The position numbers and the translations under genes are program-made. Shown here piece by piece: positions 54,901-62,785 of a DNA stretch of 64,000 nucleotides. Origin of the DNA: Saprospiraceae bacterium. Lineage in GTDB: Bacteria; Bacteroidota; Bacteroidia; Chitinophagales; Saprospiraceae. A model generated the notes under the pieces. It ran no database searches. It saw only the letters and a list, made by a program, of their open reading frames with translations, and was not told the origin of the DNA. Numbering within the stretch: position 1 is the first letter of the stretch; every line of letters starts with the position of its first letter. The stretch covers positions 1-64,000 of the forward strand of contig JAKVCU010000007.1 in assembly GCA_022448955.1 (NCBI GenBank), given 5' to 3'.

Positions 54901-54999
54901 TTGGCAATCACCAGCTATTGGCCATAATCCAACTGTTATTGCAAGTAGCAATAACATTATCTTTTTGGAGGTCGTTGGATTGTCGGCTTTTCTAGCCAT
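51940..54999 (-). CDS. Giant T9SS surface protein with beta-propeller-like repeats (module 2)
   Basis: An exported protein of about 1019 residues from the ATG at 54999 (in-frame starts at 55035 and TTG 55068 add only a polar leader). The signal sequence is IMLLLLAITVGLWP. The N-terminal half (to about 400) has repeated blade-like units of the type D-G-G-F-I-I-A-G ... DAFLMKTDSEGNQEWTKTYG, a beta-propeller. Then come a B-type domain (SGRVFVDSEDFETTCAFDLG) and DUF11-like domains closely similar to those in module 1 (IQYIVIEES; GHPGNSFPT; RGYPKGYGSDNRITANTDI). A T9SS sorting domain (INLQPNPFNESIVI; MPAGLYLYRLES) ends it. Surface protein; function unknown. Confidence 0.85.
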   Translation of the reverse strand: MARKADNPTTSKKIMLLLLAITVGLWPIAGDCQIQGWEITFGAEKTDEGRTVIQSIDEGYIVIGVSNSFGEDNDQDVYVVRTDVDGTQIWSNFYDEAYIEDATSAVELTDGSIVIAGHIEKTLLDNPDVYLLKISKEGQPIWSKTFETPLAQKALDIQVTPDGGFIIAGSISETEESDIKTDAFLMKTDSEGNQEWTKTYGPVMISNDAKSVVVLNDGYAFTGGTENANVAGNKDAYVRKVDLDGNETWIRTISNVLNNEAQADFSEDIVLADDGNLIIVGSIYNAAQAMVEKMSVEDGSTIWLTTFGGDFVDHLTDAVIIPGGDLAVTGITEPSQAKSNILIARLSQDGSIAWWKGWGSGAFLNNGASIDLTEQNGFVVTGYNAVELAVFNDLTLIKVNGEGDINSSTISGRVFVDSEDFETTCAFDLGELFLENWLVKATRASDELAFFTATDEFGRYEMFVDTGFYTIEVLPINDLWIPSCNGGSYEIDIPEFYEIIDTLDFPIEEGASCPFMTVDISSPIPEACEDLTLTVDFCNLGTAIGTDIVLELILDDELTYVGNNGPDQNPTVLDSLFTFQLGDLDINECSAFEIYTNVSCEDIIDGQSLITVANIYPDSFCVAPDPEWDGSSLKVTGYCDEANNEVKFTIENIGDDMQNNIQYIVIEESVVLLLEADGDPLEADAILNVGGFDNDGSTYRIVAPQAEGHPGNSFPTVAVEGCVANEGDEYETGFVSMFPENDGNDFVSIDVQEIIVGSSEAALLRGYPKGYGSDNRITANTDITYIIQFENTGTDTINRVVIRDTLSGNLDITTTTPGTSSHPYDFKVYDDGILKVTFSDIALLPGGSAEEAQSKGFIKFRVSQKPNLPEETEIINRAAVFFDYHEPVLTETVWHNVACDDNLVTTASEIVENQEVEDNCIELDPSIITTIYPEPDNQTGFTINLQPNPFNESIVIELEGRELNELVFSVYDMMGRLIRQELHQSNIFTYYRNGMPAGLYLYRLESEGQLLSTGKIIAR

Positions 55000-55212
55000 T
55001 GATGATTTGTTTTTGTTGTTTCCTTTTGAATACATTACAAATATCATTTGATTAAGCTCTGAAAACAATGACAGATTTAAAGGATTGTTGAAAAAAAAAG
55101 CTTATTTTTAAATCAAAAAACGATAACAAAAAACATATAAACACTTTATAATCAAACATTTATAACAATTTTATGCGAAACTAATTTGTTGTCAAAAAAT
55201 ATTTTTTTTATT

Positions 55213-56622
55213 GTGAAAAACAGCCATTTAATTTTCATTTTAAGAACTTTCTCTAAAAAGGAAGTTCGAGATTTCAGAAAATGGAACCAATCTCCCTCTC
55301 ATAATCAAAGGGATGACGTCATTTCGTTATTTGAATATTTGGTCGCTGGTAATCATTTAGCAGAGGAGAAATACTTAAAGAAAGAAAGAATTTATTCTAA
55401 GCTATTTCCCAAATCTGAGTTTGATGATGCTCGTTTGAGACAAACGATGCATTTTCTTTTGAAGTCTATTGAAGAATACTTGATCTATAAAGAATTTAGA
55501 GAAGATCAAGTTCAAGCTAAGTTAGTACTTGCTGGTATTTATCGCAAGCGCAAATTAGATAAAGTATTTCAAAGGACAATAAATGGTATACAACAACTTC
55601 AGGAACGGTCAGAGTTAAGAGATGAAGTATACCTTAGAAATGAATACCTACTTCAAAAAAGTCTATATGACTTTCTTAGTGAGAAAAAGCGTACTACATC
55701 CATTAACCTCCAAGAAGTTTCTGATGCTCTTGATATCACCTTTTGCGCTGACAAGCTCCGTCAGGCATGTTTGATGCTTGCCCATCAGAAGGTATACAAA
55801 GCAGAGTATAATATGGGTATTTTGGGGCATATCATTAGTTATGTAGAAAACAACAATTACCTTGAAATTCCTGCTATATCCATTTACTACTTTATATATA
55901 AGGCGTCAAAAGAAAAAGAAGACACCTCCTTTTTCGAAAAACTCAAGTCAGCAATCATAGAAAATGGTCAACTTTTTCCTTCCAATGAAAGGAGAGATAT
56001 TTATTTAATGGCTATCAATTATTGTATTTCTAAATTAAACATAGGCAAAAGAGAGTTTATTCGAGAAGCATTTGAGTTGTATAGACAAGGATTGGAAGAC
56101 GAAACTTTAGTAGACGGAAATGTTTTAACCCAATTCACTTTTAGTAATATCGTCAATATCGGCTGTGTTTTAAAGGAATATGTCTGGGTAGAATCATTTA
56201 TCAAAAATTACCAACAATATTTACCTAATAAATATAGAGAAAGTTATGTCACACTGACAACAGCAAGGCTTTACTTTGATAAAGGCGACTATCAAAGAGC
56301 TATGAAGTTATTAGCTCAGTTTGATGATGACGATGTGATTGTTACACTTAATGGAAAAGCCATGTTGCTAAAGATGTATTACGAAGAAAAGGAAGATGAT
56401 GCTTTGGAATCATTGTTAGAAAGTATGAGAAATTATGTACACCGAAAAAAGATGATTGGTTATTACAAGGACATTTACAGTAACCTTATTAAGTATACTC
56501 GAAAGCTACTCCGCATTAACCCTTACGATAAAAAGCAAAAAGAAAAATTAAGAAAAGAAATCAATGAAGCCAATCCGCTTCCTGAAAGAAAATGGTTGAT
56601 GGAGCAATTAGAAAAAATATAA
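55213..56622 (+). CDS. Hypothetical helical protein (module 2), paralogue of 50311-51708
   Basis: A helical cytoplasmic protein of about 469 residues. The frame is open from TTG at 55186, but alignment of its start with the paralogue (KNSHLIFILRTFSKKE against KRSKLFLLLGSFSRKE) favours the GTG at 55213. TPR-like helices fill the second half (YRESYVTLTTARLYFDKGDYQRAMKLLAQF). The two proteins share length, block order and position, each divergent from a giant T9SS gene. No family recognised. Function unknown; see the finding on duplicated modules. Confidence 0.75.
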   Translation: MKNSHLIFILRTFSKKEVRDFRKWNQSPSHNQRDDVISLFEYLVAGNHLAEEKYLKKERIYSKLFPKSEFDDARLRQTMHFLLKSIEEYLIYKEFREDQVQAKLVLAGIYRKRKLDKVFQRTINGIQQLQERSELRDEVYLRNEYLLQKSLYDFLSEKKRTTSINLQEVSDALDITFCADKLRQACLMLAHQKVYKAEYNMGILGHIISYVENNNYLEIPAISIYYFIYKASKEKEDTSFFEKLKSAIIENGQLFPSNERRDIYLMAINYCISKLNIGKREFIREAFELYRQGLEDETLVDGNVLTQFTFSNIVNIGCVLKEYVWVESFIKNYQQYLPNKYRESYVTLTTARLYFDKGDYQRAMKLLAQFDDDDVIVTLNGKAMLLKMYYEEKEDDALESLLESMRNYVHRKKMIGYYKDIYSNLIKYTRKLLRINPYDKKQKEKLRKEINEANPLPERKWLMEQLEKI

Positions 56623-56810
56623 CTATAATAGTAAACGGCAGTCCCAAGACTATTAAAAGAGTAGATCATTTATAGTATTTCATTAATCCCAATTTTGTTT
56701 ACAAAGGAGAAACAAAATATATTTTAATTTATTTTTAATAAACAGGCCTAAATACCAATGTACAATATTAACTTTATGTAAATTTTAAATTAATCAAAAG
56801 TTAATAAAGC

Positions 56811-57026
56811 ATGAGCAAGTCTAAAAAAGACAAGAAGGAAAAGAAAGAAGCGAAGATTAAGAAGTTAAAGGTTGAGGCAAAAAAAGCGAAGAAAAAAGCC
56901 AAAAAGAAAGCTGCTAAAAAAGTAGAAAAGAAGAAAGCGAAAGCAAAGCTTAAAGTAAAATCTGTAAAAAAAGGCAAGTCTGCTAAGGCAAAAAAGGCTA
57001 AAGCCAAGAAGAAAAAAAGAGCATAA
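56811..57026 (+). CDS. Lys/Ala-rich histone H1-like small protein
   Basis: A 71-residue protein made almost only of Lys, Ala, Val and Glu, with repeats of the KKAKKKAKKKAAKK type. Very basic C-terminal tail. Such proteins resemble histone H1 tails and bacterial nucleoid-associated proteins of the Hc1 kind, binding DNA or RNA through charge. The first 25 residues are more mixed (SKSKKDKKEKKEAKIKKLK). The ATG at 56811 is the only good start. A strong terminator follows two bases after the stop, so it is a one-gene unit. Low complexity means similarity searches will be noisy, and the function is inferred from composition only. Confidence 0.75.
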   Translation: MSKSKKDKKEKKEAKIKKLKVEAKKAKKKAKKKAAKKVEKKKAKAKLKVKSVKKGKSAKAKKAKAKKKKRA

Positions 57027-57027
57027 C

Positions 57028-57059
57028 AAAACGGCTGATCGTTACTGATCAGCCGTTTT
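57028..57059. terminator. Bidirectional terminator overlapping the SnoaL gene end
   Basis: AAAACGGCTGATC (57028-57040) pairs fully with GATCAGCCGTTTT (57047-57059) around GTTACT, a 13-bp stem with A/T tracts on both sides. The stop codon and last codons of the minus-strand gene lie inside it. Confidence 0.9.
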
Positions 57060-57389
57060 GACGAAAGTCACTTTCTGGATAAGGCCATGTTCTACTTCAT
57101 AAATGGCAACGACTTCAAAAACATCACGGCCGAGCCGGCCGGTCACTTCTTCTCGATCAAAGACTAAGTTACTTAGCGTAATTCGATTGATCAATTTACA
57201 ATAAATCTGAGGAGAGTTGTCGAATATCTCCTTATATCTCTCACGAAATGCAGTAGAACCGCTCAAAGTGGTTTCACCCGTTCTAAAATCAATAGCTGTA
57301 ATATTGTCTGCAAAGCAAGACATATAGGTATCTAAATCTCTTGCATTGTAGGCATCTAATTGCTTTTGAACAACTTTTTCTGGGCTCAT
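57042..57389 (-). CDS. SnoaL-like/NTF2-fold protein
   Basis: A 115-residue protein of the NTF2-like superfamily (SnoaL/steroid isomerase type). Typical start VVQKQLDAYNARDLDTYMSCFADNITAIDF, with the helix-then-strand order and later strands (FEVVAIYEVEHGLIQKVTFV). Some members are enzymes, many are ligand-binding proteins; no catalytic Asp/His can be assigned safely. It lies 3 bases downstream of ftsK and probably shares its transcript. Its final codons form part of the terminator stem, an economical overlap. Confidence 0.85.
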   Translation of the reverse strand: MSPEKVVQKQLDAYNARDLDTYMSCFADNITAIDFRTGETTLSGSTAFRERYKEIFDNSPQIYCKLINRITLSNLVFDREEVTGRLGRDVFEVVAIYEVEHGLIQKVTFVKTADQ

Positions 57390-57392
57390 TAG

Positions 57393-59882
57393 TTATTTTC
57401 GATTTTTAATATCTTCCAGATATCTCAATAATTCTACCTCATCATAAATCAATACTTCTCTGGCCTTACTTCCTTCATTTGGCCCTACAATACCTAGGGC
57501 TTCTAGCTGATCCATTATACGTCCAGCTCGATTGTAACCTAGTTTTAGCCGGCGTTGAATCATCGAAGTGGAACCATGTTGGTTTTGTACAATCAGACGG
57601 GCTGCATCTTCAAACATATCATCCAGATCACCATAAGTTAAACCTGTAACACCGCCAATTTCTTCATCATCACCATGAAACTCAGGAAGGAAATAAGGCT
57701 CCGGATAACCAGGCTGCTCTGCAATAAAATCAATAACTTGCTCTACTTCTGGTGTATCAAGGAATGCACCTTGCAGACGCACCATATCGCCACCAACAGA
57801 TAAAAGCATATCACCACGACCAATCAATTGATCAGCACCGCCTCCATCAAGAATCGTTCTGGAATCCACTTTTGCCGTTACCTTATAAGCAATCCTTGCT
57901 GGGAAATTGGCCTTAATGACACCGGTGATAATATTTACAGAAGGACGCTGTGTAGCGATAATCAAGTGAATACCTACCGCACGCGCCAATTGCGCTAAGC
58001 GGCCGATGGGCAATTCCACTTCTTTACCCGCCGTCATAATCAAATCAGCAAATTCATCCACTACCAGTACGATAAATGGCATAAATCGGTGCCCTTTGTT
58101 AGGATTGAGTCGACGTTGGACAAACTTTTCGTTGTATTCTCTAATATTTCTTGCAGATGCCTTCTTGAGCAAATTATAGCGGTTATCCATTTCTATACAA
58201 AGAGAATTCAGTACGTGAACTACTTTGTTCGTCTCGGTTGTAATCGGTTCGTCTTGGCCTGGCAAAAAAGCAAGAAAATGACTTTCCAACTTAGAATAAG
58301 GAAAAAGTTCTACTTTCTTTGGGTCAATTAATACCAATTTAACTTGAGATGGATGCTTTTTATAAAGAAGTGAGATCAAAATAGCGTTGATACCAACTGA
58401 TTTACCCTGCCCTGTGGCACCTGCCACTAGGAGGTGAGGCATTTTTGCTAAATCAGCCACAAAAACTTCATTAGAAATAGTTTTACCTAAAGCAATAGGT
58501 AAATCCATTTTTGCTCTTTTGAACTTATCAGATACCAATACCTCTCTCATCGATACGATCTGCTTCTTCTTATTGGGCACTTCTATACCAATCGTTCCTT
58601 TTCCAGGAATTGGTGCAATAATACGAATACCCAAAGCTGCTAAGCTCAGCGCAATATCATCTTCTAGATTTTTGATTTTAGAAATCCTGACCCCCGGTGC
58701 TGGAACGATCTCGTAGAGTGTAACCGTAGGTCCAATCGTTGCTCGGATTTTGATGATCTCGATCTTGTAGTTGAGTAAGGTCTCAATAATTTGATCCTTA
58801 TTGGCCTCTAACTCTGCCCGATCAATTTCTACTTTCTCTTCCGAACGATCTTCTAAAAGTGCTAATACTGGATGTTCATAAGACGAAAGCTCTAATGTAG
58901 GATCGTAGGGTTCTGAATGTTCTTTATTGGCTTCTTGAACCGCCAAGGGCTCGACATTAGTTGGAGATGCCGCTGGTGTGGGGTCATCATCGCCACTTTG
59001 CCCAGAATCATCAATTTCTAAGCCAGACTCTCCTACGCCCAGCGATTTTGGTTTCTCTTTTTTAGCTTTTTCCAGTTCAAATTTTAATTGTTCTCCCTTA
59101 GCATTGGGCAATTCTGATAGGGCATCTTCCAGTGCCTGCTCATCTATTACTTTTTTATCATTTGTAGGGTGCTCTTTACCATCACCCGGACGTAGGCTAG
59201 CCACTTTTTTATTCGTAGGATTAGGCGCACGATCTTTTCTTTGTTTTAAACGCCCAGAAACCAAGTCATTAAGATATTCCTGCGTATCCACCATTGCTGA
59301 CTTGGCCGTCATTTCATTAAAGTTGGGATTAAAATTCCAAACAATCGTCCCGATAACTACAAATAATAAAAGAACCACCATACCTAATGTACCAACGAAG
59401 GCAAGCAACCAATCTACTACTGCTTCTCCAAATGCCCCACCCCAAGGAAAACTTGATCCAGGCAAAATAAATTCTAGCAATACCGCGAAGAAAATAAGGG
59501 CTAAAAAGGCGTATCGAAGCGTCTTTATCAAAGTTTTTAATGGTGCACGACGCGTTAGAGTCATACCATATACTACCAATAAAAACACAAAAATGTAAGA
59601 AGGTAATCCAAATCCCCAGTAGAAGAACATATTAGAGACAATAGCACCAAGACGTCCTAGCCAATTAGCCATTTCTACATCACTTTGTAACAAGAGTTCC
59701 CAAGAAAACTGTAAAACTCTATTCTGATCTTCCTTCCAAGTAAATAGGTAAGATGTAAATGCAATAAATAGGTAAAGGGCAAAAAATAGCAGTAGAATAC
59801 CTACAAGCTTGGGTACACGTTCATCATTTAGTCCTATGCCTAATGTTAATTGTCCTTTTTTCTTTTTTTTCTTTGCGGCCAT
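57393..59882 (-). CDS. ftsK: DNA translocase FtsK/SpoIIIE
   Basis: Septal DNA pump that moves chromosome ends into daughter cells and activates Xer recombination. The frame reaches further upstream to 59930, but the ATG at 59882 (MAAKKKKKKGQLTLG) is the natural start, giving 829 residues. Four to five N-terminal membrane segments (about 25-175), an acidic, Pro/Glu-rich linker (about 215-345), then the motor: Walker A GATGQGKS, the IDPKKVELFPY and DEFADLIM (Walker B) motifs, and ATQRPSVNIITG. The C-terminal winged-helix gamma domain is present (STSMIQRRLKLGYNRAGRIMDQLEALGIVGP). It heads a two-gene unit with the SnoaL-like gene. Confidence 0.97.
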   Translation of the reverse strand: MAAKKKKKKGQLTLGIGLNDERVPKLVGILLLFFALYLFIAFTSYLFTWKEDQNRVLQFSWELLLQSDVEMANWLGRLGAIVSNMFFYWGFGLPSYIFVFLLVVYGMTLTRRAPLKTLIKTLRYAFLALIFFAVLLEFILPGSSFPWGGAFGEAVVDWLLAFVGTLGMVVLLLFVVIGTIVWNFNPNFNEMTAKSAMVDTQEYLNDLVSGRLKQRKDRAPNPTNKKVASLRPGDGKEHPTNDKKVIDEQALEDALSELPNAKGEQLKFELEKAKKEKPKSLGVGESGLEIDDSGQSGDDDPTPAASPTNVEPLAVQEANKEHSEPYDPTLELSSYEHPVLALLEDRSEEKVEIDRAELEANKDQIIETLLNYKIEIIKIRATIGPTVTLYEIVPAPGVRISKIKNLEDDIALSLAALGIRIIAPIPGKGTIGIEVPNKKKQIVSMREVLVSDKFKRAKMDLPIALGKTISNEVFVADLAKMPHLLVAGATGQGKSVGINAILISLLYKKHPSQVKLVLIDPKKVELFPYSKLESHFLAFLPGQDEPITTETNKVVHVLNSLCIEMDNRYNLLKKASARNIREYNEKFVQRRLNPNKGHRFMPFIVLVVDEFADLIMTAGKEVELPIGRLAQLARAVGIHLIIATQRPSVNIITGVIKANFPARIAYKVTAKVDSRTILDGGGADQLIGRGDMLLSVGGDMVRLQGAFLDTPEVEQVIDFIAEQPGYPEPYFLPEFHGDDEEIGGVTGLTYGDLDDMFEDAARLIVQNQHGSTSMIQRRLKLGYNRAGRIMDQLEALGIVGPNEGSKAREVLIYDEVELLRYLEDIKNRK

Positions 59883-60295
59883 AAAAAAAAATTTGTCAAA
59901 AAACAGCTGATCTCCCACGATCTGGATCATGCACCTCTTTGACGGTTTGGTCTCAAAATTTGCTTTTTATTCTTTGTTTATGAGCTGAACAAAAATAATG
60001 ATTAATCAACTTAAAAAATAACTTAATTGAGGTACTTATTTAAAAAATATAATTAATGCGCTGATTTTCATTCAATAATTTGCTTACTATTTTTTTAAAT
60101 CTAAAATAAAAATTACCAAAAAGTAGTATAATAATGGAATTTATTACTTTAATTTTATCACAACAGCGGTATGCATTTTGTAGATTATATTACCTTTGTT
60201 TATACGTTGTTTATAAATTGCAACTTACAGATAGCTTAAACTGGATAAAAACCTTTAGTGTTCCCAAATATTAGTTAACCAAAACAGAAGCAACT
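59883..60295. other. AT-rich intergenic region between ftsK and the cupin gene
   Basis: Divergent promoter region. On the plus strand TACCTTTG at 60191-60198 matches the -7 element, about 97 bases before the cupin gene; no clear -33 at the right distance. No ORF or RNA seen. Confidence 0.45.
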
Positions 60296-61150
60296 ATGTT
60301 ATCGCTTAAACCAATTGACAGAAGGTCAGGCCTAACACGTGAAACTTTTGCTGATGAATATTTATCTGTTCTTAAACCAGTAGTATTCACTGACTTGATG
60401 GATTCTTGGCCCGCAAAAAATAAGTGGACCGTTGAATATCTAAAAGACGCTTACGGACACATACAGGTTCCTTTATACTCAAATAACTACTCCAAGCCTG
60501 GAAAGAACTACATGGTTCCCGAAAAAGAAGTTCCTTTAAGAGAGTATTTAGAGATTTTGGAAGCGGGCCCTACAGACTTAAGAATGTTTTTGTTTAACAT
60601 CTTTCGTCATGCCCCAGAAATGTGTAACGACTTCCATGTATTTGATATAATGGATGGTTTTATTAAAGATTTTCCATTCATGTTCTTTGGCGGGGAAGGC
60701 TCAAAAGTAGCACTTCATTACGATATTGATCTTTCTCATGTATTCCTCAACCAATTCCATGGCAGGAAAAGAGTTGTTTTATTTGGTCCTGAGCAAAGCA
60801 GGAATATCTATCATCATCCGTTCACAGTAGCGAGCTATATTGATGTAAATAATCCAGACTATGGAAAATTCCCTGCCTTGAAAAATGTAACTGGTTATGA
60901 AACGACCTTACAACCAGGTGAAACGATCTTTATGCCAAGCGGATATTGGCACTATATAGAATATACAGATGGAGGTTATTCCATGTCTGTTCGTGCAAAT
61001 GAGTCTTATACTCGCCGTGCAAAAGGCTTATGGAATATCGCACGTCACTATGTAGTCGATAAAGGAATGAACCGATTAATGGGTTCTGACTGGAGAAAAA
61101 TGAAAGAAAGTATGGCTAAACGTCGTGCTGAATCAGATTTACTAGTATAA
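60296..61150 (+). CDS. JmjC/cupin_8 Fe(II)-dependent oxygenase-like protein
   Basis: A 284-residue cytoplasmic protein of the cupin_8/JmjC group, 2-oxoglutarate/Fe(II) hydroxylases. The iron triad is intact: His141-x-Asp143 in KVALHYDIDLSHVF, and His219 in GETIFMPSGYWHYI. The N-terminal SVLKPVVFTDLMDSWPAKNKWT and the YGKFPALKNVTGYETTLQPGE stretches are typical. The closest described relatives hydroxylate ribosomal proteins, RNA (tRNA wybutosine) or small molecules; substrate here is unknown. The C-terminal helical part (GLWNIARHYVVDKGMNRLMG) may aid dimer formation. Single gene with a strong terminator directly after it. Confidence 0.92.
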   Translation: MLSLKPIDRRSGLTRETFADEYLSVLKPVVFTDLMDSWPAKNKWTVEYLKDAYGHIQVPLYSNNYSKPGKNYMVPEKEVPLREYLEILEAGPTDLRMFLFNIFRHAPEMCNDFHVFDIMDGFIKDFPFMFFGGEGSKVALHYDIDLSHVFLNQFHGRKRVVLFGPEQSRNIYHHPFTVASYIDVNNPDYGKFPALKNVTGYETTLQPGETIFMPSGYWHYIEYTDGGYSMSVRANESYTRRAKGLWNIARHYVVDKGMNRLMGSDWRKMKESMAKRRAESDLLV

Positions 61151-61166
61151 TAGAAATACTGTCCAT

Positions 61167-61200
61167 AAGAAGAGATTCTGTTTGTTCAGAATCTCTTCTT
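61167..61200 (+). terminator. Terminator of the cupin gene
   Basis: AAGAAGAGATTCTG (61167-61180) pairs perfectly with CAGAATCTCTTCTT (61187-61200) around TTTGTT, 14 bp, 16 bases after the stop codon; only a short T-tract follows. Confidence 0.8.
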
Positions 61201-61320
61201 TAATATTTCTGCATGAAAAGAATAGTGCATTTACTATTGATTAATCATCTGCTACAGTCGGACATCCGAAAACAGATTATACAAATATTATATACTCTTA
61301 CAGTCCTTAAGTAATTTTCC

Positions 61321-61403
61321 CAAAATCGTGCCTTCCGGCAGGCTGGAAAAAGTACAATGAAATTCAGCCAAAGGCTGAAAGGCTTGGGTCCCTCAAAATC
61401 GTG
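61321..61403. repeat. REP-like repeat region with direct and inverted repeats
   Basis: CAAAATCGTG occurs at 61321-61330 and again at 61394-61403. Between the copies lie a GC-rich CCTTCCGGCAGGC stretch and a perfect 7-bp hairpin with AAA loop (61363-61379). Direct repeats flanking a palindromic core look like a small mobile-element footprint. No gene in 61201-61456. Confidence 0.5.
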
Positions 61404-61456
61404 TATCACTTTTTTATCTTCAGCAACTTACTATTCTGAGCCATACTATTGCATAT

Positions 61457-61870
61457 TCAAGCCCTTTTAAGAAGCTGACTTGTAATTCTATCCGGAAATC
61501 TGTACTCTTTATAAGTATTGTCCATCTCTTGAATAGTGAATCTTCCAGGTTGACCATAACAGTTTACGACAAAACGTATTGTTATATACCCATCTTGATT
61601 ATCTTCCATCGGATAATGGTAATTCGCTAATACAAAGTCTACTAGTTCTTTTTTCTCACCTTTATAACTAGCAGGTAGATCCGGTGAGTTTCTTGCATAA
61701 TACTGCTTAATATTTGATTCGTCACAAATAACAAAGTCTCTGTGATACAAACTTCGATTTGGCTTAATATCTCCTACGTTCCTGTACGAGCTTGAAGAAT
61801 TACAGCTCAATAGCATTGTGCACAGAACAAATACCAATAGAATATATGCTAAAAATGAGTTGATTGACAA
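61457..61870 (-). CDS. Putative lipoprotein with TonB-C-like segment
   Basis: A 137-residue protein with a lipoprotein signal (lipobox LLSC, Cys23). The second half, LVDFVLANYHYPMEDNQDGYITIRFVVNC followed by GQPGRFTIQE, resembles the TonB-C-terminal-like repeats common in Bacteroidota envelope proteins (P-x-x-A/E-x-x-x-x-x-G-x-V-x-v-x-F-x-V). The domain seems to stop early (LLKRA), so the protein may be truncated or a degraded remnant. Single gene. Function unknown. Confidence 0.65.
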   Translation of the reverse strand: MSINSFLAYILLVFVLCTMLLSCNSSSSYRNVGDIKPNRSLYHRDFVICDESNIKQYYARNSPDLPASYKGEKKELVDFVLANYHYPMEDNQDGYITIRFVVNCYGQPGRFTIQEMDNTYKEYRFPDRITSQLLKRA

Positions 61871-61986
61871 GTTATTTATTGGATGATAAGCTTATTCGTC
61901 TGATAATTAATTGATCAGCGGGACTAAAGGTACATTATTCCTCTTGCTGCAAAAAGGGAAATAGCCATAAACATTTTGTGAGTAGG

Positions 61987-62724
61987 CTAATTTTGGTAAG
62001 CTTGATAGAAATCCATGCCGGACTTCACCTCATCAATCAAGAGGAACAAGTCTGCCTTAGATTTATCCTGAAGCCATTTTTCCACTTCTACTTTAGAGAC
62101 CTTGTAATGGTATAAAAGCTCTGAATAGTCATTGACATAAAAATCTCTGGCCTTATCAATCTGACGAAGCTGAGCAATTGACCATCTCTGAATGTCAGCA
62201 AGTGATTCTACTGAATAAATTCCTGAATTGTTGAATTGTAATGCCACTCCTTCATCAAACCAATTAGGTAATCGTTGGTAATAAATCAGCCAAGACCTAT
62301 CAATTGCATTAAACATTTCAGTATGAGAAAGTTCATGACTCAAGAGTTCTTGGTCTATTCCGGTGGATGGTACAATTATATGGGTTCCAAGTCTAGTGAT
62401 GGCGGGCATGTTTTCGGCTCCGTATTCCAGATACAACTCTTGATTATGGCAGTATATCACCGTTGCTCTACCCATTTTTTTCTCCCAGAAGGCTTCATTA
62501 GCACTGATGCTTTTCCGAAGGATATCTAAAAACAGCCCCAGTGTATCTTCCGGTGTGTCTATACTGTAGTATATATCAATACTATCCTCTTGAACTTTTG
62601 AGAACTGACTGCTGTGACCTACACGAACGCATCGTATGTCGTTTTCGTAGAGGAAAAAGATAATGCCAATTGTAACTAGCACTACAACGCTTAGTTTTAT
62701 GGCTAGCCTTTTCTTTTTTTTCAT
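61987..62724 (-). CDS. Membrane-anchored HExxH metallopeptidase-like protein
   Basis: A 245-residue protein with one N-terminal membrane anchor (about 6-25, SVVVLVTIGIIFFLY). The zinc motif HELSH (within LLSHELSHTEMFNAI) is followed about 24 residues later by WFDEGVA, giving the third Glu ligand of gluzincin peptidases (H-E-x-x-H ... E). The extracytoplasmic catalytic domain fits a small peptidase_MA-like fold. Substrate unknown. It is a single gene, 117 bases away from the lipoprotein gene, in a region with mobile DNA. Confidence 0.78.
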   Translation of the reverse strand: MKKKKRLAIKLSVVVLVTIGIIFFLYENDIRCVRVGHSSQFSKVQEDSIDIYYSIDTPEDTLGLFLDILRKSISANEAFWEKKMGRATVIYCHNQELYLEYGAENMPAITRLGTHIIVPSTGIDQELLSHELSHTEMFNAIDRSWLIYYQRLPNWFDEGVALQFNNSGIYSVESLADIQRWSIAQLRQIDKARDFYVNDYSELLYHYKVSKVEVEKWLQDKSKADLFLLIDEVKSGMDFYQAYQN

Positions 62725-62785
62725 CTTGAAAGAGTATTTAGTAACAATAGTGAAAATAGATTCGACATAAATTTGAATTAAGTAC

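Noticed and set aside
56801-57007. Phe/Ala/Leu-rich minus-strand frame opposite the Lys-rich gene
   Set aside because: It is the mirror of Lys/Ala codons; the plus strand has a clear start, stop and terminator.
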